Assembly (NCBI GenBank): GCA_964649415.1
Contig: CAZYSK010000101.1
Location: forward strand, 1-18,372
DNA length: 18,372 nucleotides
Reading direction: 5' to 3'
Source of the DNA: CAZYSK01 sp964649415
Lineage (GTDB): Bacteria > Chloroflexota > Anaerolineae > B4-G1
The translations under genes were made by a program, and so were the position numbers. The notes under the pieces were generated by a model, which saw nothing but the letters and a program-made list of their open reading frames with translations, did not search any database and had not been told where the DNA came from. Of this stretch, positions 7,251 to 14,194 are shown in pieces (the first letter of the stretch is position 1; each line of letters opens with the position of its first letter).

Positions 7251-7682
7251 TCACTCCCATCCGATCTCATCGAACCATGATCCCGACAGCAGATGATGCT
7301 CTATGGCTCGACGCACGAAGGGTATGATGTTCTTCGGAAGCGTGTTGAGTGGGCACCATCTTAGTTCGTCGCACTCGGCTCGTGGATAGGGTTCACCCCG
7401 CCACCGCTTTGTGCTCAGGAAGAAGTCTATGCCCTCGCCCGTGGGAGAGATGTAGTGGGTGACGCCAACAACCTCCAAATCGGCTTGATCGACCTCCACT
7501 CCTATTTCTTCCCGGCATTCGCGGATGGCTGCCTGCCTGATGGACTCAACCCCCTCGAGGTGTCCTCCAACCGGACCATAGTTGCCGTCTTCAAACCCGG
7601 TACCGGCTCGCCTAATCAGAAGAACTGAGCCGCAGCGCAGCAAGAAGGTGTGAGCAACAACTGGTAGCTTGGCCTCTTCCAT
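7251..7682 (-). CDS. Nudix hydrolase
   Basis: A 143-residue single-domain protein, the usual size for the family. The Nudix box is complete at residues 40-62: G-x5-E-x7-RE-x2-EE-x-G, read as GHLEGVE, then SIRQAAI, then RECREEIGV. It carries the metal-binding glutamates for hydrolysis of a nucleoside diphosphate linked to another group. The N-terminal strand (VVAHTFLLRCGSVLLIRR) resembles MutT/8-oxo-dGTPase-like and general NTP-cleaning members, but the substrate cannot be fixed from sequence. A ribosome site AGGAG lies about 11 bases before the ATG. It points the same way as the signalling operon, 126 bp upstream of it, and is probably a separate unit. The next gene upstream (8017) is divergent. 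Confidence 0.92.
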   Translation of the reverse strand: MEEAKLPVVAHTFLLRCGSVLLIRRAGTGFEDGNYGPVGGHLEGVESIRQAAIRECREEIGVEVDQADLEVVGVTHYISPTGEGIDFFLSTKRWRGEPYPRAECDELRWCPLNTLPKNIIPFVRRAIEHHLLSGSWFDEIGWE

Positions 7683-7945
7683 CGGACCGTCAACTCCTGG
7701 TCATCGTTGGTCAGCCGACGAGAAACGCTATCTCCGCTGGGTTGGATGTGTCTGGGATTTCCGAGCGAGAACATGCCCGCTACCTTCCACACTCCGCAGC
7801 CTGGGGTGGAGTAGGCGTCGTATTTACCTCGGCTGTCACCTTGGATTATACGGCATATTGATCATTAGGCATAGCATCCTGAAAAACGATCCCCATTGAT
7901 TCCATCTCTACCGTCTCAATGTGTCGCCAGCCCTAGCCGAGTACA

Positions 7946-7975
7946 TTGGTAGAGGGCTGTTCTATGTGCTAATAT
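7946..7975 (+). promoter_or_regulatory. Extended -10 sigma-70 type promoter for the 81-aa gene
   Basis: TTGGTA (7946-7951) and TAATAT (7970-7975) are separated by 18 bp. The -10 box is preceded by TGC, making an extended -10 (TGnTAATAT, 7967-7975). Transcription would start near 7982, giving a leader of about 35 bases that carries the GGAGGTGA ribosome site. It may also drive the lipoprotein gene at 8406. Confidence 0.55.
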
Positions 7976-8002
7976 AGAGGTGTGTCTGTTGAGCATGAGA
8001 TT

Positions 8003-8010
8003 GGAGGTGA
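8003..8010 (+). promoter_or_regulatory. Strong ribosome binding site
   Basis: GGAGGTGA is an eight-base match to the anti-Shine-Dalgarno sequence, six bases before the ATG at 8017. It fixes the start of the 81-aa gene and is good evidence that this short frame is real. Confidence 0.8.
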
Positions 8011-8016
8011 CAAGAC

Positions 8017-8262
8017 ATGCCACGCTACGGAGTTGAGACCAAGTTAAGTCCTGAAGAGGCCATCAAAGCGGCGGTGGCCTGCTTCGGGGAAGGCGGACTG
8101 GGTCTGAAGGCGGAAGAACAGGGTCCCTGCTGCGTCTACTTCGAGGGTGGAGGCGGATTCGTCCGCGTCACGGCCAGCCAAGAGGCAGAGCGAACGACGG
8201 TGGACCTGGAGACCCGCGAGTGGGACTATCACGTCAAGCGGTTTGTGCGCCAGGTCGGGTAG
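8017..8262 (+). CDS. Small protein of unknown function (81 aa)
   Basis: The product begins MPRYGVETKLSPEEAIKAAV and has a clear alternation of helix (residues 11-24) and strands (EEQGPCCVYFEG, GFVRVTASQ, RTTVDLETRE), ending in a helix (YHVKRFVRQV). This suggests a compact alpha/beta fold like those of coenzyme- or metal-handling small proteins. A CC pair (residues 38-39) lies next to a Gly-rich turn (EGGGG). There is no signal peptide or membrane segment. The start is secured by GGAGGTGA and by the extended -10 promoter. I do not recognise a named family. The lipoprotein gene follows on the same strand after 143 bp and could share the transcript, but no functional link is evident. Confidence 0.8.
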   Translation: MPRYGVETKLSPEEAIKAAVACFGEGGLGLKAEEQGPCCVYFEGGGGFVRVTASQEAERTTVDLETREWDYHVKRFVRQVG

Positions 8263-8405
8263 GCGCGTCTTCTCGACAGATAGGGAAAGGGTGGGCCCGG
8301 CGACGAGGATGCGGGCGCGCTGCCGGGTGTCTGTCCCATCTGCAAGGCCAAACGAGATGGCCTGGAGCGCTTCTGGTGAACGTTAGTCCAGGGAGGTGTG
8401 ATGCC

Positions 8406-9674
8406 ATGAGCTTGAAACGTACGATTCGTGTGTTCATACTGCTGCTCGGTCTGGCCCTGGGAGGCTGCCGGTCGGCACAGACCCTGTTCCACGCAACGCT
8501 TGAGGAGACTCCCGCGCCGACCACAGTACCGCTCCCCACGGCCCGGCCTACCGTCGAACCGGCGACCCACGTCCCCACCGCGACTCAGCTGCCTGAGGCA
8601 ACGGCCACGGCTGAGCCCTCTCCGACGCGTGTCATTCCACCACAGGAGGCGATCAGCCTGCCGCCGGGTTTCGGCGTCTCGACTTTCGTCCAGGGGCTCA
8701 GTGACCCACGCATGATGGCCCTGGGGCCGGATGGCGAGTTGTACGTCGCCGAGCGCGGCGCTGGGCGCATCGTCCGCCTGCCCGATCGGGACGACGATGG
8801 CGTGGCCGACGGGGTGGAGGTCGTTGCTGCAGGATTACGCGCTCCCAGCAGTATCGCCTTCTACAGGGATGGATCGCTCTACGTCGGCGAGACGACGCGC
8901 ATCCTGCGGTTGAGCGATCCGGATGAGAAGGGGGCCTTCCAGGCGCAGGAGACCGTGATCGGCGACCTGCCCAGCGGTGGGCACAATACCCGCACGGTCC
9001 TGTTCAGCCCGGATGGGCAGTACCTCTATGTCTCCATTGGTTCCTCATGCAACGTGTGCGTGGAGGGCGATGAGCGCCGCGCGACCGTGATGCGGTATGA
9101 GCCGGACGGGAGCGGAGGGGAGATCTATGCGCGCGGGCTGCGCAACGCCGTGGGGATCACGTTCCGCCCGGGGACGGATGAACTGTGGGCCACGAACAAT
9201 GGGCGGGATTGGCTGGGCGACGATCAGCCGCCGGAGACGATCTACAAGGTGAAAATCGGCGACGACGCAGGCTGGCCACGTTGTCACGCCGGCCGGATCG
9301 TGGACCCCGACCTCGGCGGTCCGGGAGACTGCGAAGGAGTGGCCGAGCCCGTGGTCGAGATGCAGGCGCATTCGGCGCCGCTGGGGCTGGCGTTCTACAC
9401 CGGCGAGCAGTTTCCCAGCGAGTACCGGGGCGACCTGTTCGTGGCCTTTCACGGCTCGTGGAATCGTAGCGTGCCGACGGGGTACAAGGTCGTGCGTATC
9501 CCTATAGAAGGTGGGGAGCCTGCGCCCGTTCAGGACTTTGCGGTCGGCTGGCTGCGCGAGGATGGTTCCCAGTGGGGCCGTCCCGTCGACGTGCTCACCG
9601 GGCCAGATGGCAGCCTGTTTGTCTCCGATGACGCAGGGGGCGTGATCTACCGGGTCTTCTATGTCGCTGAGTAG
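8406..9674 (+). CDS. Secreted lipoprotein, sorbosone-dehydrogenase-like (PQQ-type) beta-propeller
   Basis: A 422-residue product. A lipoprotein signal peptide ends with LGGC (C21). Residues about 34-75 are a Pro/Thr/Glu-rich linker that holds the domain off the membrane. From about 85 to the end is a six-bladed propeller of the soluble glucose/sorbosone dehydrogenase family. Family landmarks are PDGELYVAERGAGRI, the D-x-D-x-DG-like loop DRDDDGVADG (127-136), GGHNTR with H193 at the position of the catalytic/PQQ-binding His, GLRNAVG with R246, and HSAPLGLAFY near 322. Cysteine pairs 215/218 and 293/309 could form disulfides. The start at 8406 is supported by GGAGGTG seven bases upstream; the open frame extends back to 8220 but without signal peptide or ribosome site. 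The substrate is probably a sugar or aldose. Use of PQQ is family inference. It converges with the next gene, leaving 19 bp. Confidence 0.88.
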   Translation: MSLKRTIRVFILLLGLALGGCRSAQTLFHATLEETPAPTTVPLPTARPTVEPATHVPTATQLPEATATAEPSPTRVIPPQEAISLPPGFGVSTFVQGLSDPRMMALGPDGELYVAERGAGRIVRLPDRDDDGVADGVEVVAAGLRAPSSIAFYRDGSLYVGETTRILRLSDPDEKGAFQAQETVIGDLPSGGHNTRTVLFSPDGQYLYVSIGSSCNVCVEGDERRATVMRYEPDGSGGEIYARGLRNAVGITFRPGTDELWATNNGRDWLGDDQPPETIYKVKIGDDAGWPRCHAGRIVDPDLGGPGDCEGVAEPVVEMQAHSAPLGLAFYTGEQFPSEYRGDLFVAFHGSWNRSVPTGYKVVRIPIEGGEPAPVQDFAVGWLREDGSQWGRPVDVLTGPDGSLFVSDDAGGVIYRVFYVAE

Positions 9675-9693
9675 GCGTGCGAAGTAGGCCTAG

Positions 9694-11118
9694 TCAAATT
9701 CCCTTCTGCTCATCAAGCAAGAACTCCAACGCTGTGGCTTCTATTGTTTCCATGGTTCTGATATCGATGTTTCTTTCAACATATTCGACCACCAAGCTAA
9801 GTTTCCCAGCGCAAGTCACTGCGCCTAGTACAAGATTGACATTCGCCAAAGGAAAGGCACCGCCGGGTTTCATGATCAGGCGATCCAGCTCCAATGGCCC
9901 GTACCTTCTCGGAAAATCCATCCTCGTGAGATTGGTTACCGCCGTCCCCATGGCTATTCGATCGAGGGAGTCCATCTTCTCCCTCTTGAGAATCGCCAGG
10001 ACGACGTCATCCCGTGCGCTGAAGGCCGACATCTTCTCATACCTGGGAGAATGCTGGGGGACAAGCCGGCCCACTTTCTTGAAATGGATCGACTCCAGGA
10101 TGGACGGTTCGAGATAACACCACGTGAGAGGATCTTCAAAGAGCTTCTTGTTCGTGAAGAGGGGGCGTACCTTTCGGTGAAACCGGCGAGCGTTGTCCCA
10201 GAATCCACGATCACTATGGTATTTGACCTTCAGCGTCACTACCGCGGCATAGAAACCCATGACCTCCCCCACAGGTCTCTGCACGCGATTTCTCAGGCTG
10301 GCGGCAACACCGATGCTCGCATGATGGGGTTCTTCGCCCTGGACCGTGGTCTGCGCCCCGACAAAGGCGGCGGCCAACGCAGAGTTAACCGTGACTCCCT
10401 CATTCCTACACCGATCGACCAATGCAGAAGTCTGAGCCTCGGATAGTTCAAGGGATCGCATTTGATGGTCGTAGTGCATCCAGTAGGCTTCGTTCAGGTT
10501 TCTGTAGTCCTCTTGATCGAATACGATCTTCTCATCTTGCCACTTCCTGTTTATCCGATTGATAAGGAACCTGACAACCGCGTTCAGTGAGACATCCTTT
10601 GGCATGTTGTCTCTGTCAATGGGAACCGGATCAGGCAGCACCTCGACCTCTCGAGTTGGATCCCCAAGATGTTCCATCAAGTCCCTGGCGAGATAGGCCA
10701 AAGACAGCCCGTCGCAGATGATGTGATGGCACAGGATGATCAACTCGGATTTGCCGGGAGATTGAACCAGGATGAAGCGTATCGCCGGCCGTACATCGAA
10801 CTCAAAAGGGAACTTACTTGCTTTCTGAACCACCCTTATCCAATGGTCATCAGATTCTCGGGGTACGATCTCTACTGGGATTTCCCCTGCCCCGTCCGAT
10901 GTAAACCATGGATTGTGATCTTCGTCCTCGACAATCCGAACCCTGAGGTTTGGGTGCCGCTGTCGGACTTTGGAAACGGCACGTCTCAGCATGCCTTCGG
11001 AAACACTTCCCCTGATCCTGGCTACCATCGTCACGATGGAGTAGGGGGATCGTGTAAAGAGACGTTCTATTGGCGTGATTTCTCTTTCGTATTTCTTGAC
11101 TCGGTGATTCTGTGACAT
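9694..11118 (-). CDS. Stand-alone condensation-domain acyltransferase
   Basis: A 474-residue protein of the condensation/PapA/wax-ester-synthase-like superfamily. The catalytic motif HHxxxDG is present as HHIICDG (H131-G137), with H132 the expected general base. A later MDFPRRYG corresponds to the structural DFGWG-type motif. The size equals one condensation domain, with no adenylation or carrier domain attached, and none is nearby. Such free-standing proteins join an acyl group, from CoA or a carrier protein, to an alcohol or amine. The start at 11118 has AAAGGA about ten bases upstream; the open frame reaches 11181 without a better site. It follows an MDR oxidoreductase gene by 113 bp on the same strand. 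Base composition is clearly lower in GC than flanking genes (sampled lines 42-47%). Substrates are unknown. Confidence 0.82.
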   Translation of the reverse strand: MSQNHRVKKYEREITPIERLFTRSPYSIVTMVARIRGSVSEGMLRRAVSKVRQRHPNLRVRIVEDEDHNPWFTSDGAGEIPVEIVPRESDDHWIRVVQKASKFPFEFDVRPAIRFILVQSPGKSELIILCHHIICDGLSLAYLARDLMEHLGDPTREVEVLPDPVPIDRDNMPKDVSLNAVVRFLINRINRKWQDEKIVFDQEDYRNLNEAYWMHYDHQMRSLELSEAQTSALVDRCRNEGVTVNSALAAAFVGAQTTVQGEEPHHASIGVAASLRNRVQRPVGEVMGFYAAVVTLKVKYHSDRGFWDNARRFHRKVRPLFTNKKLFEDPLTWCYLEPSILESIHFKKVGRLVPQHSPRYEKMSAFSARDDVVLAILKREKMDSLDRIAMGTAVTNLTRMDFPRRYGPLELDRLIMKPGGAFPLANVNLVLGAVTCAGKLSLVVEYVERNIDIRTMETIEATALEFLLDEQKGI

Positions 11119-11231
11119 GGTTCTTGGGTCCTTTCGATGGTCAGTTGGAGTTTCTGCTGTCCTCTGAGCCACGCGCCACACAGATGACTGAAATCATCTT
11201 TCGGGGGGAGATGAGTATTCCTCTTGACTGG

Positions 11232-12236
11232 CTAGGTCTTGCTATTATGCCCCACAGTGATGACCACGTTTCCCTTCTTCTGCCCTGTTTCGACATACCG
11301 GTGAGCCTCGGCGATTTGCTCCAGCGGATACCGTCTATCTATGACCGTTCTTAGCTTTCCCGCCTCGATGAGCCCTCTCAGGAAAACTAGATCTGCGATC
11401 GTTCCACTTGCTGCCTCCATAATCACTTTCCTGCTGCTCGTCATTCTGGCCCACGGCCCCTGAACCATCTGTGACCGCATAGGATTAGCCAGGAGATAGG
11501 TTCCATCTTGCGCTATCGACCTCTTGCTGCGTGAAAACGAAACCGTGCCAACCACGTCGAAGATCACGTCGTAGACCTCACCCCTCTTGGTGAAATCCTC
11601 TCGTGTGTAGTCAATGACCTGGTCTGCACCAAGCCAGCGCAGCATGTCCAACTTCGCCGTGCTATCCACAGCAGCCACTTCAGCCCCAAAGTACTTGGCA
11701 AGCTGTATCGCGAAAGTCCCTATGCTTCCACCCGCACCATTGATCAGAATCTTCTGTCCGCTCTGGACGCCTCCTCTCCTTAGAAAATGCAATGCATCTC
11801 GTCCCCCAAAAGGAACGGTGGCGGCTTCCTCGTAGGTCATATTGGCCGGCTTTATTGTTACCCCTCCTTCCATCTCTCCCGGTTCTTCAGGCAGACATAC
11901 GTACTCGGCATTGGCGCCAAAACGCAAACCGGCAGATCCGAAGACCTGGTCACCTTCTTTGAAGTGCGTCACATCCTTGCCTACTGCTTCAATCTTTCCA
12001 GCCAGCTCGGTTCCCAGGATGGAAGTCCCTCTTGGTTTCAATAGACCCCGCCATAATCGCATCACAAGACTGAAGTAGATCGGGAATCTGAGGCTTCGTA
12101 TCTCACAGTCCCCGGCAGTTACGGTTGTCGCGCAGATTCTTATCAGTACCTCATCGTCCTTGGGAGTAGGTTTCTCTACTTCTCTCAGTTCAAGAACATC
12201 CGGTGGTCCGTATCGTGTCCACACAACCGCTTTCAT
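11232..12236 (-). CDS. Zinc-free MDR oxidoreductase (quinone-reductase-like, NAD(P)-dependent)
   Basis: A 334-residue medium-chain dehydrogenase/reductase. The N-terminal GroES-like catalytic domain starts MKAVVWTRYGPPDVLEL. Position 75-80 reads GTELAG where zinc alcohol dehydrogenases have GHE, and the structural-zinc cysteine cluster is absent, so it belongs to the zinc-independent quinone-oxidoreductase/RTN4IP1-like branch. The nucleotide-binding loop is GAGGSIG (167-173), followed by AIQLAKYFGAEV. The C-terminal pattern PLEQIAEAHRYVETGQKKG is typical. It likely reduces an enone or quinone, or oxidises an alcohol, with NADPH. The start has GGGAGGGG six bases upstream. It probably shares a transcript with the condensation-domain gene 113 bp downstream, suggesting that it supplies or modifies that enzyme's substrate. 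Confidence 0.9.
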   Translation of the reverse strand: MKAVVWTRYGPPDVLELREVEKPTPKDDEVLIRICATTVTAGDCEIRSLRFPIYFSLVMRLWRGLLKPRGTSILGTELAGKIEAVGKDVTHFKEGDQVFGSAGLRFGANAEYVCLPEEPGEMEGGVTIKPANMTYEEAATVPFGGRDALHFLRRGGVQSGQKILINGAGGSIGTFAIQLAKYFGAEVAAVDSTAKLDMLRWLGADQVIDYTREDFTKRGEVYDVIFDVVGTVSFSRSKRSIAQDGTYLLANPMRSQMVQGPWARMTSSRKVIMEAASGTIADLVFLRGLIEAGKLRTVIDRRYPLEQIAEAHRYVETGQKKGNVVITVGHNSKT

Positions 12237-12394
12237 GATTCCCCTCCCTGCACCGCATCACCAATCGAACGCTGGCTAGACCAGGAATTGGAGTATGGGG
12301 CATGATTTCCCGATACGCGCAGACTGCTCCCGAGCGCTCGCACAGGCACTCGTCACCACGTTGTAGCTATGAACGAGATGACCATTGAGTCATT

Positions 12395-12447
12395 CAGCTT
12401 CCATACCGCCAGTCTCCCCCGCCTAGTGAGTCTTGTGCGGGAAGCTG
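12395..12447. repeat. 8-bp inverted repeat after the acyltransferase gene
   Basis: CAGCTTCC (12395-12402) and GGAAGCTG (12440-12447) are perfect inverted copies 37 bp apart. An inner pairing CCGC/GCGG (12406-12409 with 12437-12440) can extend the stem with a bulge. It lies 14 bp past the stop of the acyltransferase gene (minus strand) and upstream of the oxidoreductase gene. There is no U-run, so a terminator role is only a guess. The rest of the 224-bp gap shows nothing clear. Confidence 0.35.
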
Positions 12448-12460
12448 GGAGCCGTTCGGG

Positions 12461-13654
12461 CTAGATGATCCTCGCGACTGCTCGGATCCGCCGGAGGGCG
12501 GCGATCAATCCCCAGCAGAGGGCCAGTCCACCGAAGAACACGATGGCGCCCTTCACGACGGCCGGGAGATCGATCCGCAGCACCGCATACTGCAGCCAGA
12601 TCACAACCAGGTAGTGGATGATGTAGATCCCGTAGCTGTTCGCGCTCAGGCTGTCAAGAACAGGGACATGCCGTCGGGCAAACCGAACGAAGACCGTAGT
12701 GAGGCCCAGGACTGCGAGCGCCATCTCGACGACGAATATGTACTTGGCCAGCGGGGATTGCGGTGCCAACACGAACGCCAGCGTCAGACCAGCGTACGAA
12801 AGCAGCCACGCGAGGAGCCAGGCCCACCAGCGCTTGGCGAATGGGCCGTCGGCCCGAAACGCGCTTCGCTCCAAGCCACGAGCCCCAATCGCAACACCCG
12901 CTCCGAAGTACAGCAGGTATACGAAGACGCGGACGATCTCCATCTCGAACGCCCCGATCCCCAGCCATTGCCCTGGAGCGAAGGCGCCTCGCATGGGGAG
13001 GTAGGCAGCGAACGACAACCCGATCAGTGCCAGGGCGAAGAGCAACGAGTTGTCGAGAACGGAAGACGGTCGTGGCTCCGATCCAGAGCCGGCCCTGCGG
13101 AAGACCAGGTGCGAGAGCGCAGCGAGGCAATCGAACGCCAGAAGGAGCCACAGGAACCACAGCGGACCCGGTGGGGCGAAACCCCTCCGGGCGAAATCGA
13201 TCCAGAACTCCCCAAAGCTCTGACTCACTCCGTGCACGAGCTCGATCTCGAGCATGGTCGGGTAGTAGGCCACGGGATTGAGCACGATCACGCCGATGAG
13301 GAATGGGATCCCCAGCCGCGTCAGCCTGCCGCGCAAGAAGCGAGCCGCGCCTTTGCGCTCAAGACTGCGCCAGACGAACAGACCTGAGACGAAGAACATG
13401 AGCGGCATGAAGAACGTGTCGTTGAGCAAGACGACGAGATCGAAGCCGGCCCACTTCGCGCTGTCCACAATTGGGCTGAACGTCTCCGTTGGATCCGCCG
13501 GATTGAGAAAGCCAAACGTCACGTAGGCGAGCGCGGCGTGGTGCAAAAGCACCAGTAGAACACCGAACGATCGCAGGTAGTCGAAGGCCGGGATTCGCCC
13601 TGTTTTCAAGGGTTCTGCCTGACCGGCGCTACCATCAGGGGTCCTGTTTGCCAT
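12461..13654 (-). CDS. Integral membrane acyltransferase 3 family protein
   Basis: A 397-residue protein with about ten hydrophobic segments. Family features are the first-helix R-x10-H pattern (R28, H39 in DYLRSFGVLLVLLHHA), the second-helix FFMPLMFFVSGLF, the RFLRGRLTRLGIPFLIG loop, GPLWFLW in the middle, and SYGIYIIHY in the last third. These match the acyltransferase-3/OpgC-type membrane proteins that transfer acetyl or other acyl groups to sugars, glucans or lipids at the membrane. The acceptor is unknown. The start has AAGGAGG seven bases upstream. Composition is GC-rich (a sampled line is 67%), unlike the two genes that follow on the same strand 224 bp later, so these are probably separate units. 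A 10-bp direct repeat lies just upstream. Confidence 0.88.
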   Translation of the reverse strand: MANRTPDGSAGQAEPLKTGRIPAFDYLRSFGVLLVLLHHAALAYVTFGFLNPADPTETFSPIVDSAKWAGFDLVVLLNDTFFMPLMFFVSGLFVWRSLERKGAARFLRGRLTRLGIPFLIGVIVLNPVAYYPTMLEIELVHGVSQSFGEFWIDFARRGFAPPGPLWFLWLLLAFDCLAALSHLVFRRAGSGSEPRPSSVLDNSLLFALALIGLSFAAYLPMRGAFAPGQWLGIGAFEMEIVRVFVYLLYFGAGVAIGARGLERSAFRADGPFAKRWWAWLLAWLLSYAGLTLAFVLAPQSPLAKYIFVVEMALAVLGLTTVFVRFARRHVPVLDSLSANSYGIYIIHYLVVIWLQYAVLRIDLPAVVKGAIVFFGGLALCWGLIAALRRIRAVARII

Positions 13655-13678
13655 TTGCAGCCTCCTTCGTTCGCGAGC

Positions 13679-13719
13679 GAGTTTGCGATACTACTCTCTC
13701 TTCTGGTATGAGTTTGCGA
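13679..13719. promoter_or_regulatory. 10-bp direct repeat, possible operator of the acyltransferase gene
   Basis: GAGTTTGCGA occurs at 13679-13688 and 13710-13719, without mismatch. The copies are 31 bp apart, close to three turns of the DNA helix, so both would face the same side. They lie 25 to 65 bases before the acyltransferase ATG, where a regulator would act. No matching regulator gene is in the window. Confidence 0.35.
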
Positions 13720-13844
13720 ACCATGCTATCTGCAACCCGAAAGACTGGTCGCAGGTCCATCGAGTCAGCTCCCTTATACACCCAAGATGCTGTTGGCGCA
13801 ACTGGCGTAGACCGACCGCGACACCCGACCTGAGTCAACTGCGC

Positions 13845-13863
13845 CCGGCTGCCAGTCAGCCGG
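13845..13863. repeat. Perfect 7-bp hairpin with 5-base loop
   Basis: CCGGCTG (13845-13851), loop CCAGT, CAGCCGG (13857-13863). It is GC-rich and stable, about 60 bp left of the transposase fragment and 190 bp upstream of the acyltransferase gene. No T-run follows on either strand. It could be a remnant end of the insertion element or an independent palindromic repeat. Confidence 0.5.
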
Positions 13864-13922
13864 AACCAGCCTACCCGTCACTTCCTCGGTTTAGCAATCC
13901 ACAACTTTCGATTATAACTCCA

Positions 13923-14090
13923 GATGTGGAACACGTGCGTTGTAATGCGCATCACTTGCGGGAGTTGATCTTCATCGAGGAGCAATACGAGCAAGCATGG
14001 GCCGAGAAGATGAGCGAGTTGCTGGTCGAGAACAAGGAAGCGGTGGAGGAGGCGAAAGAACAGGAGCAGATCATCTTGCCAGATTCGTAG
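13923..14090 (+). pseudogene. IS66-type transposase fragment
   Basis: The plus-strand frame reads DVEHVRCNAHHLRELIFIEE, then QYEQAWAEKMSELLVENKEAVEEAKEQEQ and a stop. The CNAHHLREL string followed by a helix of this kind is characteristic of the DDE domain of IS66-family transposases, where it lies in the middle of a protein of 400-500 residues. Only about 55 residues remain. Neither the upstream catalytic part nor the downstream end is found in any frame nearby, and no terminal inverted repeats are visible. It is a relic of an old insertion, not a functional gene. Confidence 0.7.
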
Positions 14091-14194
14091 TTACATCTCT
14101 ACAGCCCGAAAGAATGGGCAGCGTGTACTCGAAGCATACGGGTTGGGTGGGTCTTGGTAGGTCAAAACCCTCACATCGCGGCAGGTCCTGTGAA

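Larger units (their letters stand above)
7683..8016. other. 334-bp divergent intergenic region
   Basis: It separates the minus-strand Nudix gene from the plus-strand 81-aa gene. An AT-rich core at about 7845-7915 contains TGATCA. The right end holds a good promoter (7946-7975) and ribosome site for the 81-aa gene. An open frame at 7669-7899 (plus) has no ribosome site, no recognisable motif and a composition typical of chance frames. No tRNA or riboswitch-like structure was recognised. Confidence 0.6.
13655..14194. other. 540-bp region without intact gene
   Basis: It lies between the acyltransferase start and the GH1 stop, both on the minus strand. From left to right it holds a 10-bp direct repeat in the acyltransferase upstream region, a perfect hairpin (13845-13863), an IS66-type transposase fragment (13923-14090), and about 100 bp in which nothing is recognised. 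The open frame running from 13683 into the transposase fragment shows no protein-like signal before about 13920. Confidence 0.6.

Noticed and set aside
7669..7899. 76-codon plus-strand open frame in the divergent intergenic region
   Set aside because: It starts inside the Nudix gene on the opposite strand, lacks a ribosome site and shows no conserved pattern.
8281..8379. In-frame continuation after the 81-aa gene reading GVCPICKAKRDGLERFW, like a zinc-ribbon tail
   Set aside because: It is separated from the 81-aa frame by two stop codons, has no start codon or ribosome site and has only one CxxC. It may be a chance reading or a decayed remnant; the evidence is too thin to call.
8401..8409. 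Minimal upstream frame ATG CCA TGA overlapping the lipoprotein start
   Set aside because: The ribosome site is better spaced for the ATG at 8406, and the signal peptide starts there. A two-codon frame is expected by chance.
9685..9692. Palindrome TAGGCCTA between the two convergent genes as a terminator
   Set aside because: Eight bases without a loop or T-run cannot form an intrinsic terminator, and the gap is only 19 bp.
12614..13387. 257-codon plus-strand open frame opposite the acyltransferase gene
   Set aside because: The product is a highly charged, low-complexity sequence with no fold pattern, and the minus strand has clear transmembrane helices and family motifs.
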